From contig NZ_CP072876.1 in NCBI RefSeq assembly GCF_017968845.1, positions 1,550,001 through 1,614,000 of the forward strand: 64,000 nt of DNA. Reading direction: 5' to 3'. Every line of letters starts with the position of its first letter. The stretch's first letter is position 1. Position numbers and translations under genes: made by a program. The notes under the pieces are model-generated. The model saw only the letters and a list, made by a program, of their open reading frames with translations. It had not been told where the DNA came from and ran no database searches. Positions 1-9,394 of the stretch are shown here, in pieces. The DNA comes from Microbacterium sp. NIBRBAC000506063 (lineage in GTDB: Bacteria > Actinomycetota > Actinomycetes > Actinomycetales > Microbacteriaceae).

Positions 1-1684
1 CGTGCTCGACGATGCGTCCGAGCTGCATGACCGCCACGCGATCGCACAGGTCGGCGACGACGCCGAAGTTGTGCGTGACGAGAAGCAGCGCCATGTGCCG
101 CTCCTGCTGCAGCCGCCGCAGGATGTCGAGTATCTCAGCCTGGACGGTGACGTCGAGCGCCGTGGTCGGCTCATCGGCGATGAGCAGATCGGGGTCGCAC
201 GAGATGGCGCCGGCGATGAGCACGCGCTGCGCCATGCCGCCGGAGATCTCGTGCGGATACGCGTCGAAGGTACGCTTCGGGTCGGCGATGCCGACCTGGG
301 AGAGCAGATCGAGGGCGCGTTGCCTGGCGTCCTTGCGACTGAGGCCGAGCACGTAGCGCATCGGCTCGATCAGTTGGTAGCCGACCTTGAACGCGGGGTC
401 GAGATTGCTCATCGGCTCTTGCGGGACGTAGGCGATGCGTCTTCCCCGCAGCCTGGCGTATGCTCCGGCGTCGAGTCCGATGAGCTCTTCGCCGTCGAAA
501 CGGATGCTTCCGGCCGAGACGCGACCGCCTCGGGGCAGCAGCCCAGGACGGCGAACGCCGTCTGCGTCTTGCCGGAACCCGACTCGCCGACGAGGCCGAG
601 AACCTCACCCCGGTCGACGTCGATGTCGACGTCTTGCACGACGTCGCGCTCATCGCCGCTCGGCAGCGCGTACGACACGGCGACGCCGCGGATCGACAGC
701 AGCGCGGAGCGGTCGGATGTCGCCGCGCTCTCGTGCCCGGCGACATCCGACTGCGTCCTGATGGCGGCGGTGGATGCGGCGACGCGCTTCTTCGGGGCCA
801 CTGTCTTGGCCCCTCCTCCAGGGTGTCGCGGATCGCGTTGCCCAGCAGCACGCAGGATGCGACGAAGAGCCCGATCATCACCCCCGGCCAGATCAGCAGG
901 GTGGGCGCGGTGTAGAGGGCGAGGAACGCGTCTTGCAGCATGCCGCCCCACGTGGGGTGCTGGGGTCGCCGAGACCGATGAACTCGAGGCCCGCCTGCAG
1001 CACGACGGCGATGCCGGCGATGAAAGCGGCCTGGATGATGATGGGGGCGCGCACCACGCTCAGCACGTGACGGGAGATGATCCTGAAGTCCGACAGTCCC
1101 GACACACGGGCCGCGTCCACGTAGAGCTCGTTCTTCACCCCGATCACGAGGTTGCGCACGAGCCGGAAGAACGCCGGCGCCACCATAACGCCGAGCACGG
1201 TCATGGTGACCAGCGTGTTGGGCCCCACGACTGCGAAAAGCGCGACGAGGATGATCTTCGACGGCATCACGAGCACGACGTTGGCGATCCAGCTGGCGGC
1301 GGCGTCGAACGCGCCGCGCACGTAGCCGGCGATGAGACCGGTCGTCACTCCGAGGGCGACCGAGACGACGACGGTGATGAGGGCGCCGATGAGGGTCAGC
1401 GAGCCGGCGTAGAGCAGGCGGCTGAGCACGTCCCGACCGGCCTGGTCGCCACCGAGGAGGAACTCGGACTGGAAGGGCGGCTCGTTGGCGAGATGGATGC
1501 GCACATAGTCGGGCGCGAAGGGCGCCAGCCAGGGGGCGAACACGCTGATGGCGATGATGGCCAGCAGGATGATCGTCGGTATGACCGCCATCGGCTCCGC
1601 CAGCAGACGCCTGACGAGCCCCTTGCGAGGAGCGATCGCGGTGTCGACCGAGATGCCGGTCGTGGGTGTTGCGGGAACGGTCAT
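1..1684 (-). CDS. Peptide ABC transporter permease fused to ATPase (3' end outside window)
   Basis: Membrane and ATP-binding part of a dipeptide/oligopeptide-type importer. It starts at ATG 1684 (MTVPATPTTG), overlapping the stop of the upstream permease by ATGA. The first 280 or so residues are a DppC-like permease: six hydrophobic segments and an EAA loop (DAARVSGLSDFRIISRH). After the last segment (LLGNAIRDTLEEG) I find no stop; with one G restored the frame runs through a linker into an ATPase with Walker A GESGSGKT, Q-loop YVPQEP, signature ISGGM and Walker [13 protein letters not shown]. Such permease-ATPase fusions are known in actinobacteria. Frame breaks lie at CCC 542-544, CCCC 810-813 and GGGG 954-957. 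The gene continues past base 1, so its C-terminus is missing. Two separate genes, with an ATPase starting at the in-frame GTG near 806, cannot be excluded. Confidence 0.8.
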
Positions 1685-2621
1685 GCCACACGCGCCTTCG
1701 GGTTGGTCCAGCCATTGGCCATATCGATGAGCAGGTTGACGACGACGACGATGACGGCCATGGTGATCACGACGCCCATGATCATGGGATGTCTCCGCGG
1801 ATCGTCGAGTTGACGGCCAGCAGGCCGAGCCCGGGGAGGGCGAACACCTTCTCGATGACGACGGCGCCGCCGATCATGCCGATGAACTGCAGGCTGAGGA
1901 TCGTCAGCGCGGGTCCTGAGGCGTTCTTGAGCGAGTGCTTGAGCAGCACCGAGCGCTCGCTGAGTCCGCGAGTGCGCAGGGTGCGCACGTAGTCCTGGCG
2001 GAGCACGTCGATGTAGGCACCGCGGATCTGCTGGGCAGCAGCGGCGACCCCACCGATCACGATCGCGGCGACGGGCAGGACGATGGATGCCGCCCACAGA
2101 CCGAGATCCCGTCCTGGCGGCACGTAGCCCGTCGCCGGCAGCCAGCCGAGACCCAGCGCGAAGACGACGACGAGCACCATCGCGAGCCAGAAGTTCGGCA
2201 GGGCGAGTCCGACCACCGATCCGACCTGAAGAGTGCGATCGAGCCAGCCACGGCGCACGGCAGCGACGACGCCCAGGATCACGCTCACGATGGCGACGAT
2301 GACGATCGAGACCGTGACGACGGACAGCGTCACCGAGATCCGGCTCGTGATGGCGCCCGTGACGCTTTCAGGGCTGAACCAGGAGGTGCCGAAGTCACCC
2401 CTGATCACGCCGGAGAGCCAGCTGAAGTACTGCAGGATCAGCGGTTGGTCCAGGCCCAGCTCCTGCGCCTTGGCGTCGACCTGGGCCTGGTCGGCCTCGG
2501 GGCCGAGCACGCGGCGGGCGATGTTGCTGCCGCCCGAGTAGACCATCGCGAACGTGATGAAAGATATGGCCAGCAGCAGGATCAGGCCTGAGACCGCTCG
2601 CTTGGCGATGAAGACGATCAT
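1681..2621 (-). CDS. Peptide ABC transporter permease, DppB type
   Basis: Integral membrane subunit of the peptide importer, 313 residues after correcting one frame break. N-terminal segment ALSGLI-like helix, then the family's periplasmic stretch (GLDQPLILQYFSWLSGVIRGDFGTS region), and four to five further helices with the EAA loop (RTRGLSERSVLLKHSLKNA) that docks on the ATPase. The end of the protein (DMANGWTNPKARVA) is reached only if GGG 1786-1788 is read as four G. It is the first permease of the operon, follows the binding-protein gene after a 66-base gap holding a strong hairpin, and overlaps the next gene by ATGA. Family DppB/OppB is secure; the substrate is inferred only from the family. 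Confidence 0.9.
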
Positions 2622-2648
2622 GGATCACTTCCCCTTCGGGGTGGTGCG

Positions 2649-2680
2649 GTGTGGGCGGTGCGAGATCGCACCGCCCACAC
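2649..2680 (-). promoter_or_regulatory. Intergenic hairpin after binding-protein gene
   Basis: Perfect inverted repeat with 13-base arms (GTGTGGGCGGTGC and its complement) around a 6-base loop GAGATC. It lies between the stop of the binding-protein gene and the start of the DppB-type permease and has no T-tract. In ABC operons such hairpins often stabilise or partly end the transcript so that binding protein is made in excess; that role here is inference. Confidence 0.75.
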
Positions 2681-2687
2681 CGGTGAG

Positions 2688-4207
2688 TCAATCGGCGGGA
2701 GTGAAGTTGCGCAGGTACGGCACGACGCTGCCGGACTGCTGGACCGCATCCGTCTGCTGGTCGGTGAGGAACACGTTGTCGGTGAACAGCGTGACCGCGA
2801 ACCAGGCGTTGTCGACCAGGTAGCGGCTCACGTCGGCGTAGGCCGCATCCTGCTCGGGACCAGTGGAGAACTGAATGGTGTCGAGCAGCTCGTCGAGCTC
2901 TGGCGTCTGCGTCGCCATGGGGTTCCATGCACCGCTGACCGAGATCATCTTCTGGATGTCGCGCCAGGGGTGCCCCGAGCTCGAGCCGAAGTTCGCCACC
3001 GCGTAGCGGCCCTCCATGAGGGACGGGACGACGTCCTCGGCGGGGATCTTGTCCCACTTCACCGTGATGCCCACCTCTGCGAGCTGCTGGGTGATGGCCG
3101 GGATCGCGTTGTCTCCGGGGAACTCGGGCATGGTGATCTCGAAGCCGTCACCGTATCCGGCCTCGGCGAGCAGGTCGCGTGCCCGCTGCGGGTCGTAGGG
3201 GTAGGCGTTGTCGAGCTCCTCGACGAAGGCGGGGCTCAGGACGTTGAAGATCTGCGTGGACGTGCTGCCCGCCCCGCGAAGATGTTCTCGAGGATCGCCT
3301 CGGAGTCGAGGGCGTAGTTGATCGCCTGCCGGACGCGGACATCGGCCAGCTCGGGCACCATCTCGCCGTCGCGGTCGAAGAGCACGAGTCCGCGCCAGCT
3401 GATCGGGTTGCGACCGACCTGGAGGTTGCTGGCCTCGGCCTCCGCGATGACGGTGGTGTCCGCGGTCGCGCCGTTGACCTGGCCCGACTTGAGCGCGTTG
3501 ACGCGAGCGGTCAGATCTTCCATGGGCTTCACGATGAACGTGTCGTAGGGGAACGCGTCGGGGTTCCAGTAGTCCTCGTTGCGGGTGAAGACGTATTCGC
3601 TGCCGGTGATGGTCGCGCCGGTGTCGAGCACATACGGCCCCGATCCGACCGGGACGGCCGCGATCTCCGGCGTGCCGAGCGCGGCAGGGCTCGCCATCGC
3701 GCCCGCCACGAGGCACAGGTAGTAGGTGAAGGCGGGGTCAGGGGCGTCGAGGTGGATCTCGACGGTCACATCGTCGAGCACGACGACGTCGGTGACGCCG
3801 GCCACCATGTAGACGCTCACTCCGGTGCTCTGCTGCAGGTGCTCGATGTTCGCCTTCACGGCGGCGGCGTCGAACGGCTCACCGTCGGTGAAGGTGATGC
3901 CCTCGCGCAGTGTGAGCGTGAGGACGGTGTTGTCCTCGTTGTACTCGAACGACGTCGCCAGGTTCGGCTCGACGACGCCCTCGGGCGTGTAGTTCAGCAG
4001 CGTGTCGTAGACCGGCTGCCAGTAGTAGACCTGCCAGCCGGTGTCGAGCTGGCCGGTGTCGAACGACGCGAGGTTCTGCAGGTTCGCGAGGCTGAGCGTA
4101 CGGTTCTCGGTGCTGGGAGCGGTGCTGCCTCCGCCGCCGGCGCACGCGGTGAGCGCAAGGGCGCCCGCGGCAATGGCGGCGATGATCGGCATCTTGATGC
4201 TTCTCAA
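2688..4207 (-). CDS. Peptide-binding lipoprotein of ABC transporter (SBP_bac_5)
   Basis: Extracellular substrate-binding protein of family 5 (DppA/OppA type), about 506 residues. The N-terminus has a short charged stretch, a hydrophobic core and a lipobox LTAC, so it should be a lipid-anchored lipoprotein. Family landmarks are the early VYDTLLNYTPEG region, the LREGITFTDGEPFDA motif and ADVRVRQAINYALD. I chose TTG 4207 because GAGGAGG lies 8-9 bases upstream; ATG 4192 is the alternative and would shorten the signal peptide by five residues. The frame breaks at CCC 3268-3270, where FAGRGSTSTQIFN is the natural reading. First gene of the operon, driven by the promoter at 4321-4350. Ligand unknown; peptides are the default for the family. 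Confidence 0.9.
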
Positions 4208-4320
4208 GGAAATCGACCTCCTCGTCGATGGTGCTGTTCTCGGTTTCGCGCCTCGCGTCTGACGGTCTGCCTCTGAGTCATTGCCCTGGCTGGGCGGCGA
4301 CTCGCCTGTGATTCGCGCTA

Positions 4321-4350
4321 AACCTACCGGGCACTCGGTAGTATTGTCAA
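4321..4350 (-). promoter_or_regulatory. Promoter of peptide ABC operon with operator in spacer
   Basis: On the minus strand a consensus -35 TTGACA (4350-4345) is followed after 18 bases by TAGGTT (4326-4321). The spacer holds the palindrome CTACCGGGCACTCGGTAG (4324-4341), with perfect 6-base arms, overlapping the -10. A repressor bound there would block the polymerase. The adjacent divergent TetR gene is the obvious candidate. Transcription would start near 4314, leaving a leader of about 100 bases. Confidence 0.65.
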
Positions 4351-4383
4351 TCATGCACGCTGTACTTGTCGGAGAGATTGACA
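4345..4383. promoter_or_regulatory. Inverted repeat TGTCAATC / GATTGACA
   Basis: Perfect 8-base inverted arms at 4345-4352 and 4376-4383, 23 bases apart, just upstream of the TetR gene. Each arm contains a TTGACA-like -35 word pointing outward, so the repeat may simply be two divergent -35 elements, or a second operator. Confidence 0.45.
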
Positions 4384-4430
4384 CAATGAGTACGAACACC
4401 GTGACCGCCCGCCAGGCAGGAGACCGCGCA

Positions 4431-5090
4431 ATGAACGACAAAGCCACGACGTCGGCGCATTCGACCCGTCGCAGCCCCAAGGGGACGAGCGCCGGAAGGA
4501 GATCATCGACGCCGCCGTGCGCCTCTTCGCCGAGGACGGCTACAACGCGGCATCGCTCGCGAACATCGCCGCCGAGGTCGGCATCTCCCAGGCGGGCCTG
4601 CTGCATCACTTTCCGTCGAAGAGCGCACTGCTGCTCGCCGCGATCCAGGATCGAGACGAGCGGTGGGTGAAGCTCGGCGACATCAGCGAGAGCGGGCCCC
4701 GCAGCCTTCTGACCATCCTTCCGGTGCTGCGCCAGAACGAAGAGACGCCCGCGTTGGTCAAGCTCAACGCCATCATCAGCATGGAAGGGCTGCTCGAAGA
4801 TCACCCTGCCGGCGAGTGGGTGCACAGCACGTACGAGAATCGTCTGCGCGTGTTCGGCCACGGCATGGAGGCGATCATCGATTCCGAGCGGCTGCCTCAG
4901 GGGTCACGATCGCCGACATCACGAAGCTCTTCATCGCCGCGAACGAGGGCGTGCGCTACGAGTGGCTGCTCGAGGGTCAAGATTTTCATCGCTCCGACCG
5001 GCTCAAAGCGTTCCTCGAGCTGCTCCGCCCTACTTCAGGGACCCTGAGCTCGAACTCGACGTCGAGCTGGAGCCGGAGCTGATGGAGTAG
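4431..5090 (+). CDS. TetR-family regulator, probably of the peptide ABC operon
   Basis: DNA-binding repressor of the TetR family, about 220 residues after repair. The N-terminal HTH is clear (EIIDAAVRLFAEDGYNAASL ... EVGISQAGLLHHFPSK), and the ligand-binding C-terminal half is diverged as usual. Start ATG 4431 has AGGAG 9 bases upstream; ATG 4386 is in frame but lacks a site. Three frame breaks: GGGG 4481-4484, GGGG 4900-4903, CCC 5028-5030. With the last one repaired the protein ends in an acidic tail (ELELDVELEPELME) at 5090, overlapping the tail of the convergent TetR gene by about 60 bases. Divergent from the transporter operon, which it probably controls through the palindrome at 4324-4341. 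The inducer is unknown. Confidence 0.82.
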
Positions 5091-5674
5091 CCGGCGGCGG
5101 GCGAAGCCAGCGCGAGCACGTGCTCGATGTGCGCCGCCATATCGATCGTGGGGTCGTTCAGCCACTGCGTCTGCAGACCGTCGGCGAGGGCGATGAGCAC
5201 GGTCGCGAACGTGTCGGGGTCGACGGCCTCGTGGAGATGTCCGGCGTCGCGCCGTTGCTGCAGTCTGGCCACGAAGACGTCGCGCAGGCCCTGGCCGCGC
5301 TCGCGGAAGAACTCGTGTGCCGCGTGCTGCGGGTCGGTCGCCTCGGCGGCCAGCCGCGTGTACAGCTGCACGAGTCCCGGCACCTCGGCGTTGTGGCGAA
5401 TGATGCGGAGAAAGGGCTCGACGAGATCGTCTGTGGCATCGTCGTGACCGTATGCGGTGAGATCGACCTCGTCACGCTTTCGCAGGATGGCCGTGAAGAG
5501 CTCTTCCTTGCTCTCGAAGTAGTGAAGGACGCCGGCCTGGCTCAGTCCCACGGCGTCGGCGAGTTCGCGCACGGATGTTCGTCGGTAGCCGTGGCGTGCG
5601 ATGACGTCGAGGGCCACGGTGAGTATCTCTTCTCGCTTTGCCACGCCTTTGGCGTAGGAACCTCGTCGAGCCAT
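5030..5674 (-). CDS. TetR-family regulator, probably of beta-glycosidase locus
   Basis: TetR repressor of 214 residues, intact. HTH region: REEILTVALDVIARHGYRRT through SVRELADAVGLSQAGVLHYF (residues about 12-50). The C-terminal half matches the layout of TetR_C ligand domains. The tail is serine-rich (SSGSSSTSSSSSGSLK) because it lies antisense to the acidic tail of the neighbouring TetR gene. Start ATG 5674 fits a leaderless message: -35 TTGAAA (5710-5705), an 18-base spacer and -10 TATGCT (5686-5681) put the transcription start on or beside the ATG. A longer in-frame reading upstream would run through the promoter. Divergent from the GH3 gene; the inverted repeat at 5689-5727 in the shared promoter is its likely operator. 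Confidence 0.88.
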   Translation of the reverse strand: MARRGSYAKGVAKREEILTVALDVIARHGYRRTSVRELADAVGLSQAGVLHYFESKEELFTAILRKRDEVDLTAYGHDDATDDLVEPFLRIIRHNAEVPGLVQLYTRLAAEATDPQHAAHEFFRERGQGLRDVFVARLQQRRDAGHLHEAVDPDTFATVLIALADGLQTQWLNDPTIDMAAHIEHVLALASPAAGYSISSGSSSTSSSSSGSLK

Positions 5675-5688
5675 GGATCGAGCATAAG

Positions 5689-5727
5689 CCGTACGACACT
5701 TGCTTTTCAATACCGAGTGTCATACGG
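5689..5727. promoter_or_regulatory. Operator CCGTACGACACT / AGTGTCATACGG between TetR and GH3 genes
   Basis: Inverted repeat with 12-base arms, one mismatch, at 5689-5700 and 5716-5727, spaced 15 bases. It covers the -35 and -10 of the leaderless TetR promoter and the candidate GH3 promoter (TTGCTT 5700-5705, TACGGT 5723-5728). The word AGTGTCATAC recurs in the ROK promoter at 8184-8193, suggesting one regulator for both units. Confidence 0.7.
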
Positions 5728-5780
5728 TTTTCGTATCACCCAACGACGGGTGATCTCGCTGCCGACGTAAGGAACCGACA

Positions 5781-8072
5781 ATGACGACGATCTCGGAGGG
5801 CATCCCCGTGGCATCCGCTGCAGGGCAGGTTGCCGGACTCACGCTCGAAGAGAAGGCATCGTTGACCAGCGGTGCGAGCTTCTGGCGCACCACGCCTGTC
5901 GAGAGGGCGGGAATCCCGGCGATCATGGTGACCGATGGCCCGCATGGCCTGCGTAAGCAGGCCGGCGACGGCGATCACCTCGGGATCGGCAACAGTGTTC
6001 CCGCCACGTGCTTCCCGCCGGCCGTCGGTCTCGGCTCCTCCTGGGATGTCGATCTCATCGGCCGCGTCGGCGAGGCCCTGGGTGCGGAAACGGCGATCGA
6101 GGATGTCGCGGTGCTGCTCGGCCCGGGCGTGAACATCAAGCGCTCCCCGTTGTGCGGCCGCAACTTCGAGTACCTCTCTGAGGATCCGATCGTCTCTGGC
6201 GTGCTCGGCGCCGCCTATGTCCATGCGGTGCAGTCCCAGGGCGTGGGCACGTCGCTCAAGCATTTCGCCGCCAACAACCAGGAGCACGATCGGATGCGGG
6301 CGAGCTCGGATGTCGACCCGCGCCCACTCCGCGAGATCTACCTGCGCGGCTTCGAGCGGGTCGTCAAGGACGCCCAGCCGTGGACGGTGATGTGCTCCTA
6401 CAACCGCATCAACGGCGTCTACGCCTCGGAGGACCCGTGGCTGCTGACCGACGTGCTCCGCGGCGAGTGGGGCTTCGAGGGCCTTGTGGTCTCGGACTGG
6501 GGCGCGGTCAACGATCGCGTGAAGGGCCTCCCGGCCGGGCTCGACCTGGAGATGCCCTCCTCGAACGGTCGCACCGACGCTCAGCTCGTCGCGGCGGTCG
6601 AGGACGGTTCGCTCGACGAGACCGCACTCGACCTGGCGGCCGGACGCGTGATCGACCTGGTGCGCAAGGCGCAGGCCGGCGCGGGGAAGGTCTCGGGTCC
6701 GCTCGACGTCGACGCGCACCACGCCCTCGCCCGAGAGGCGGCGGCCCGCTCGATCGTGCTGCTGAAGAACGACGGCGCGCTCCTGCCACTGGCGAAGGAC
6801 GCGAGGCTCGCCGTCGTCGGCGCCTTCGCCGAGACTCCGCGCTTCCAGGGCGCGGGCTCCTCGCTCATCAACCCGACGCGCGTGGACACCGCCCTCGAGG
6901 AGATTCGCGCGCTGTCCGCGGCGGAGGTCGCGTACGCCGCGGGGTTCCGCCTCACGCCGGAGACGTCGGATGCCGAGACGACGGCGCTGCGGGAGGAGGC
7001 GGTGGCCGCGGCATCCGATGCCGACACCGTCCTGCTGTTCCTCGGGCTCCCGCCCGTCTGGAGTCGGAGGGGTACGACCGCGAGGACATCGATCTGCCCG
7101 TCGAGCAGCTCGCGCTGCTCGACGCCGTGCTCGCGGTGAACCCGAATGTCGTCGTCGTGCTCTCCAACGGCGGCGTCGTCGCTCTGCCCTTCGCCGACCG
7201 CGTGCCGGCGATCCTGGAGGCCTGGCTGCTCGGGCAGGCCGGGGAGGGGCGACCGCGGACGTGCTGTTCGGCGAGGTCACCCCCTCGGCGAAGCTCACCG
7301 AGACGATCCCGCACCGGTTGAGCGACACTCCCGCCTACCTCGACTTCCCCGGTGAGTTCGGGCGTGTCCGCTACGGTGAGGGGCTCTTCGTCGGCTATCG
7401 CTGGTACGACGCCCGCGGCATCGACGTGGCCTTCCCCTTCGGGCACGGCCTGTCGTACACGAGCTTCGCCTACGGCGAGGTCGCGGCATCCGTCACCGCC
7501 TCCGGCGACGTCGAGGTGCGCGTGCCGGTGACCAACACCGGCGATCGCGCTGGGCGGGAGATCGTGCAGGTGTACACCTCGCTTCCGGGCGGTCGCGTGC
7601 AGCGGCCGGTGCGCGAGCTCAAGGCCTTCGCCTCTATCGCGCTCGAGGCCGGTGAGACGCGCGAGGCCGTGCTGACCGTGCGCCGGGAGGACCTCGCATA
7701 CTGGGACATCCGCGTCGACCGCTGGGTCGTCGAGGGTGGCGAGTACGTCCTCGAGGCGGCGGCGTCGAGCCGTGACATCCGATCCGCGACGCGGGTGACG
7801 GTCCACGGCGACGCCGTGCAGGTGCCGCTGAGTCGCGAGTCCTCGATCGCCGAGGTCATCGCGCACCCGGTCGCCGGGCCGGTCGTCCAGGCGGCGATCG
7901 CGGAGATGATGAGCGGGATGGAAGGCATCGAGTCGGTGATGCCCGAGGGCGTCGACATGATGAAGATGATGGATTCCTTCCCGATCGGCCGCGTGTCGAT
8001 GATGGTGGGGACTCGGTCAGTCCGGAGATGATCGACGGGCTCATCGCGATGGGCGACGCCGCGACCCCGTAG
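5781..8072 (+). CDS. Glycoside hydrolase family 3 beta-glucosidase
   Basis: Intracellular GH3 enzyme hydrolysing beta-linked glucosides or related oligosaccharides; no signal peptide. Order: GH3 N-terminal barrel with LGPGVNIKRSPLCGRNFEYLSEDP (about 110-140), nucleophile Asp about 239 in GLVVSDWGAV, GH3 C-terminal domain (ARSIVLLKNDGALLPL), then a fibronectin-III-like domain (VTNTGDRAGREIVQVY). About 764 residues after repair, a normal length for this subgroup. Three frame breaks: CCC 7049-7051, GGGG 7241-7244 and GGGG 8007-8010. ATG 5781 follows AAGGAA. Probably repressed by the divergent TetR. Exact sugar unknown; beta-xylosidase or N-acetylglucosaminidase activities occur in the family. 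Confidence 0.9.
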
Positions 8073-8078
8073 CGCTGT

Positions 8079-8151
8079 CCCACCCGCTCCCGTCGCAGGA
8101 TCGGTCGCTCCGGCATCCTTGAGCAGCCCGGTCTGCGACGGGAGCGGTGGG
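8079..8151. terminator. Long hairpin downstream of GH3 gene
   Basis: Arms at 8079-8097 and 8134-8151 are complementary over 18 bases with one bulged C, around a 36-base loop. It starts 7 bases after the GH3 stop and has no T-tract. Likely a transcript end or stabiliser separating the GH3 gene from the ROK operon. Confidence 0.55.
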
Positions 8152-8170
8152 CGCGAAAGTGACGGTGGCG

Positions 8171-8195
8171 AAGTGCGACACAAAGTGTCATACTT
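8171..8195. promoter_or_regulatory. Palindromic operator in ROK-operon promoter
   Basis: Symmetric 25-base site: outer arms AAGT/ACTT (8171-8174, 8192-8195), inner arms GACAC/GTGTC (8177-8181, 8185-8189), centre AAA. It contains AGTGTCATAC, identical to the right arm of the operator at 5716-5725, and lies about 57 bases before the ROK start. Either the TetR at 5030-5674 or the ROK protein could bind here. Confidence 0.65.
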
Positions 8196-8251
8196 GTCCG
8201 CGGCCGGGCGCATCCGGCATCCGATTCGGCACCGACGCCCCGGGAGACAGT

Positions 8252-9394
8252 GTGGCACTACCCCTCGCAGGTCCGCAGGCGCTGCTGCGCTCGCTCAACG
8301 CACGGGCGATCCTCGACGCCCTGGCCCGCCGCGGATCGCTCACCAAGGCCGAGCTCATGGCGGCCACCGGGCTCTCCCGCACCGCAGTGACCCAGGTGCT
8401 CCGGATGCTGGAGTCCGCCGGAGCCGTGCACATCGCCGGTGTCGACCGGGCGACCAAGGGCCCGGCCGCGACGCGCTTCTCGCTGGATCCCGACCTCGGT
8501 TTCGCCGTCGCCGTGCACGGCGGGCGAGAGAGCGTGCACGTCGCCCTCATCGACGTGCGAGGCGTCATCCGCGCCGAGCGGTCGGCCCGCCACGCGCACC
8601 CCGAGGACCGTGCCGAGCAGATCGCCGACCTTGTGGACCAGTGCCGCAGCGACGTTCCCGGCGAGCTGCTCCACGCGATCGTCGGCATCCCCGGCATCAT
8701 CGCCGGCGGCACGACCCTCCGTGACGACCAGGGCCCCGACGGCGGGGTCTTCCACGCCGAGCTCACGCGACGGCTCGGCTGCCCGGTCACGCTCGACAAC
8801 GACATCAACCTCGCCGCCCTCGCCGAGCTCGCCGGCCCCGCCGGTCACGGACTCACCGACTTCGTGCTCCTGTCGATCGGTGACGCGATCGGCTCGGCGA
8901 TCGTGATCGACTCCCGCCTGCACCGCGGCGTCGGCGGCGGCGCCGGTGAGCTGGGCTTCCTCCCACAGCCCTCGGTGCCGATCGGCACCCCCGTGCTGAG
9001 CGTCGAGGTGTACGCGGACTTCGCCCGCGACGCCGGCCGTGACCCGGCGCTCCCGCTCCCCGCGCACCTGGATGCGGCCGCGACCGGAGACGTCGCCGCG
9101 CTGCGGATGGTCGAGATGATCGCCGAGCGGATCCACGTGCTCGCCGCCACCGTCACGCTCACGATCGATCCCCAGGCGATCCTGCTCACCGGCTACGGTG
9201 CCCACCCCGTGCTGGTCGACGCCGTCCAGGATCGTGCCGCCCGCTTCGCACACCTGCTGCCCATGGCGTTCCGGCTCTCGCGCGGCGGCACCGAGGCCAC
9301 CCTGACCGGTGCCGCCCGGGAGGCCTGCACAGCGCTGCGCGCGGCCCTCTTCGAGCGGATCCTCGGTCTCACCGCAGAACGGAGCAGACGATGA
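8252..9394 (+). CDS. ROK-family transcriptional regulator lacking zinc cysteines
   Basis: NagC/XylR-type regulator of 380 residues: N-terminal winged helix (LTKAELMAATGLSRTAVTQV, about 28-50) followed by a ROK sugar-kinase-like domain with an ASKHA fold (AIVGIPGIIAGG, LDNDINLAALAEL). The usual ROK zinc site, a His followed by a CxCGxxGC cluster after the GGxxGE motif, is absent: here GGGAGELGFLPQPSVPIGTP has none of the cysteines. It may therefore sense its sugar differently or have lost zinc. GTG 8252 was chosen by the N-terminal alignment; GTG 8147 would add 35 unlikely residues. It overlaps the deacetylase gene by ATGA and is first in a three-gene operon. Frame intact. Confidence 0.88.
   Translation: MALPLAGPQALLRSLNARAILDALARRGSLTKAELMAATGLSRTAVTQVLRMLESAGAVHIAGVDRATKGPAATRFSLDPDLGFAVAVHGGRESVHVALIDVRGVIRAERSARHAHPEDRAEQIADLVDQCRSDVPGELLHAIVGIPGIIAGGTTLRDDQGPDGGVFHAELTRRLGCPVTLDNDINLAALAELAGPAGHGLTDFVLLSIGDAIGSAIVIDSRLHRGVGGGAGELGFLPQPSVPIGTPVLSVEVYADFARDAGRDPALPLPAHLDAAATGDVAALRMVEMIAERIHVLAATVTLTIDPQAILLTGYGAHPVLVDAVQDRAARFAHLLPMAFRLSRGGTEATLTGAAREACTALRAALFERILGLTAERSRR

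Noticed and set aside
2..1813. Plus-strand open frame of about 600 codons opposite the peptide transporter
   Set aside because: Composition (Asp, Glu, His, Arg-rich) is that of an antisense shadow; the minus strand encodes clear ABC domains.
8079..8151. Attachment site or small RNA gene
   Set aside because: A bulged hairpin directly after a stop codon is better explained as a transcript end; there is no integrase or tRNA nearby and no promoter.
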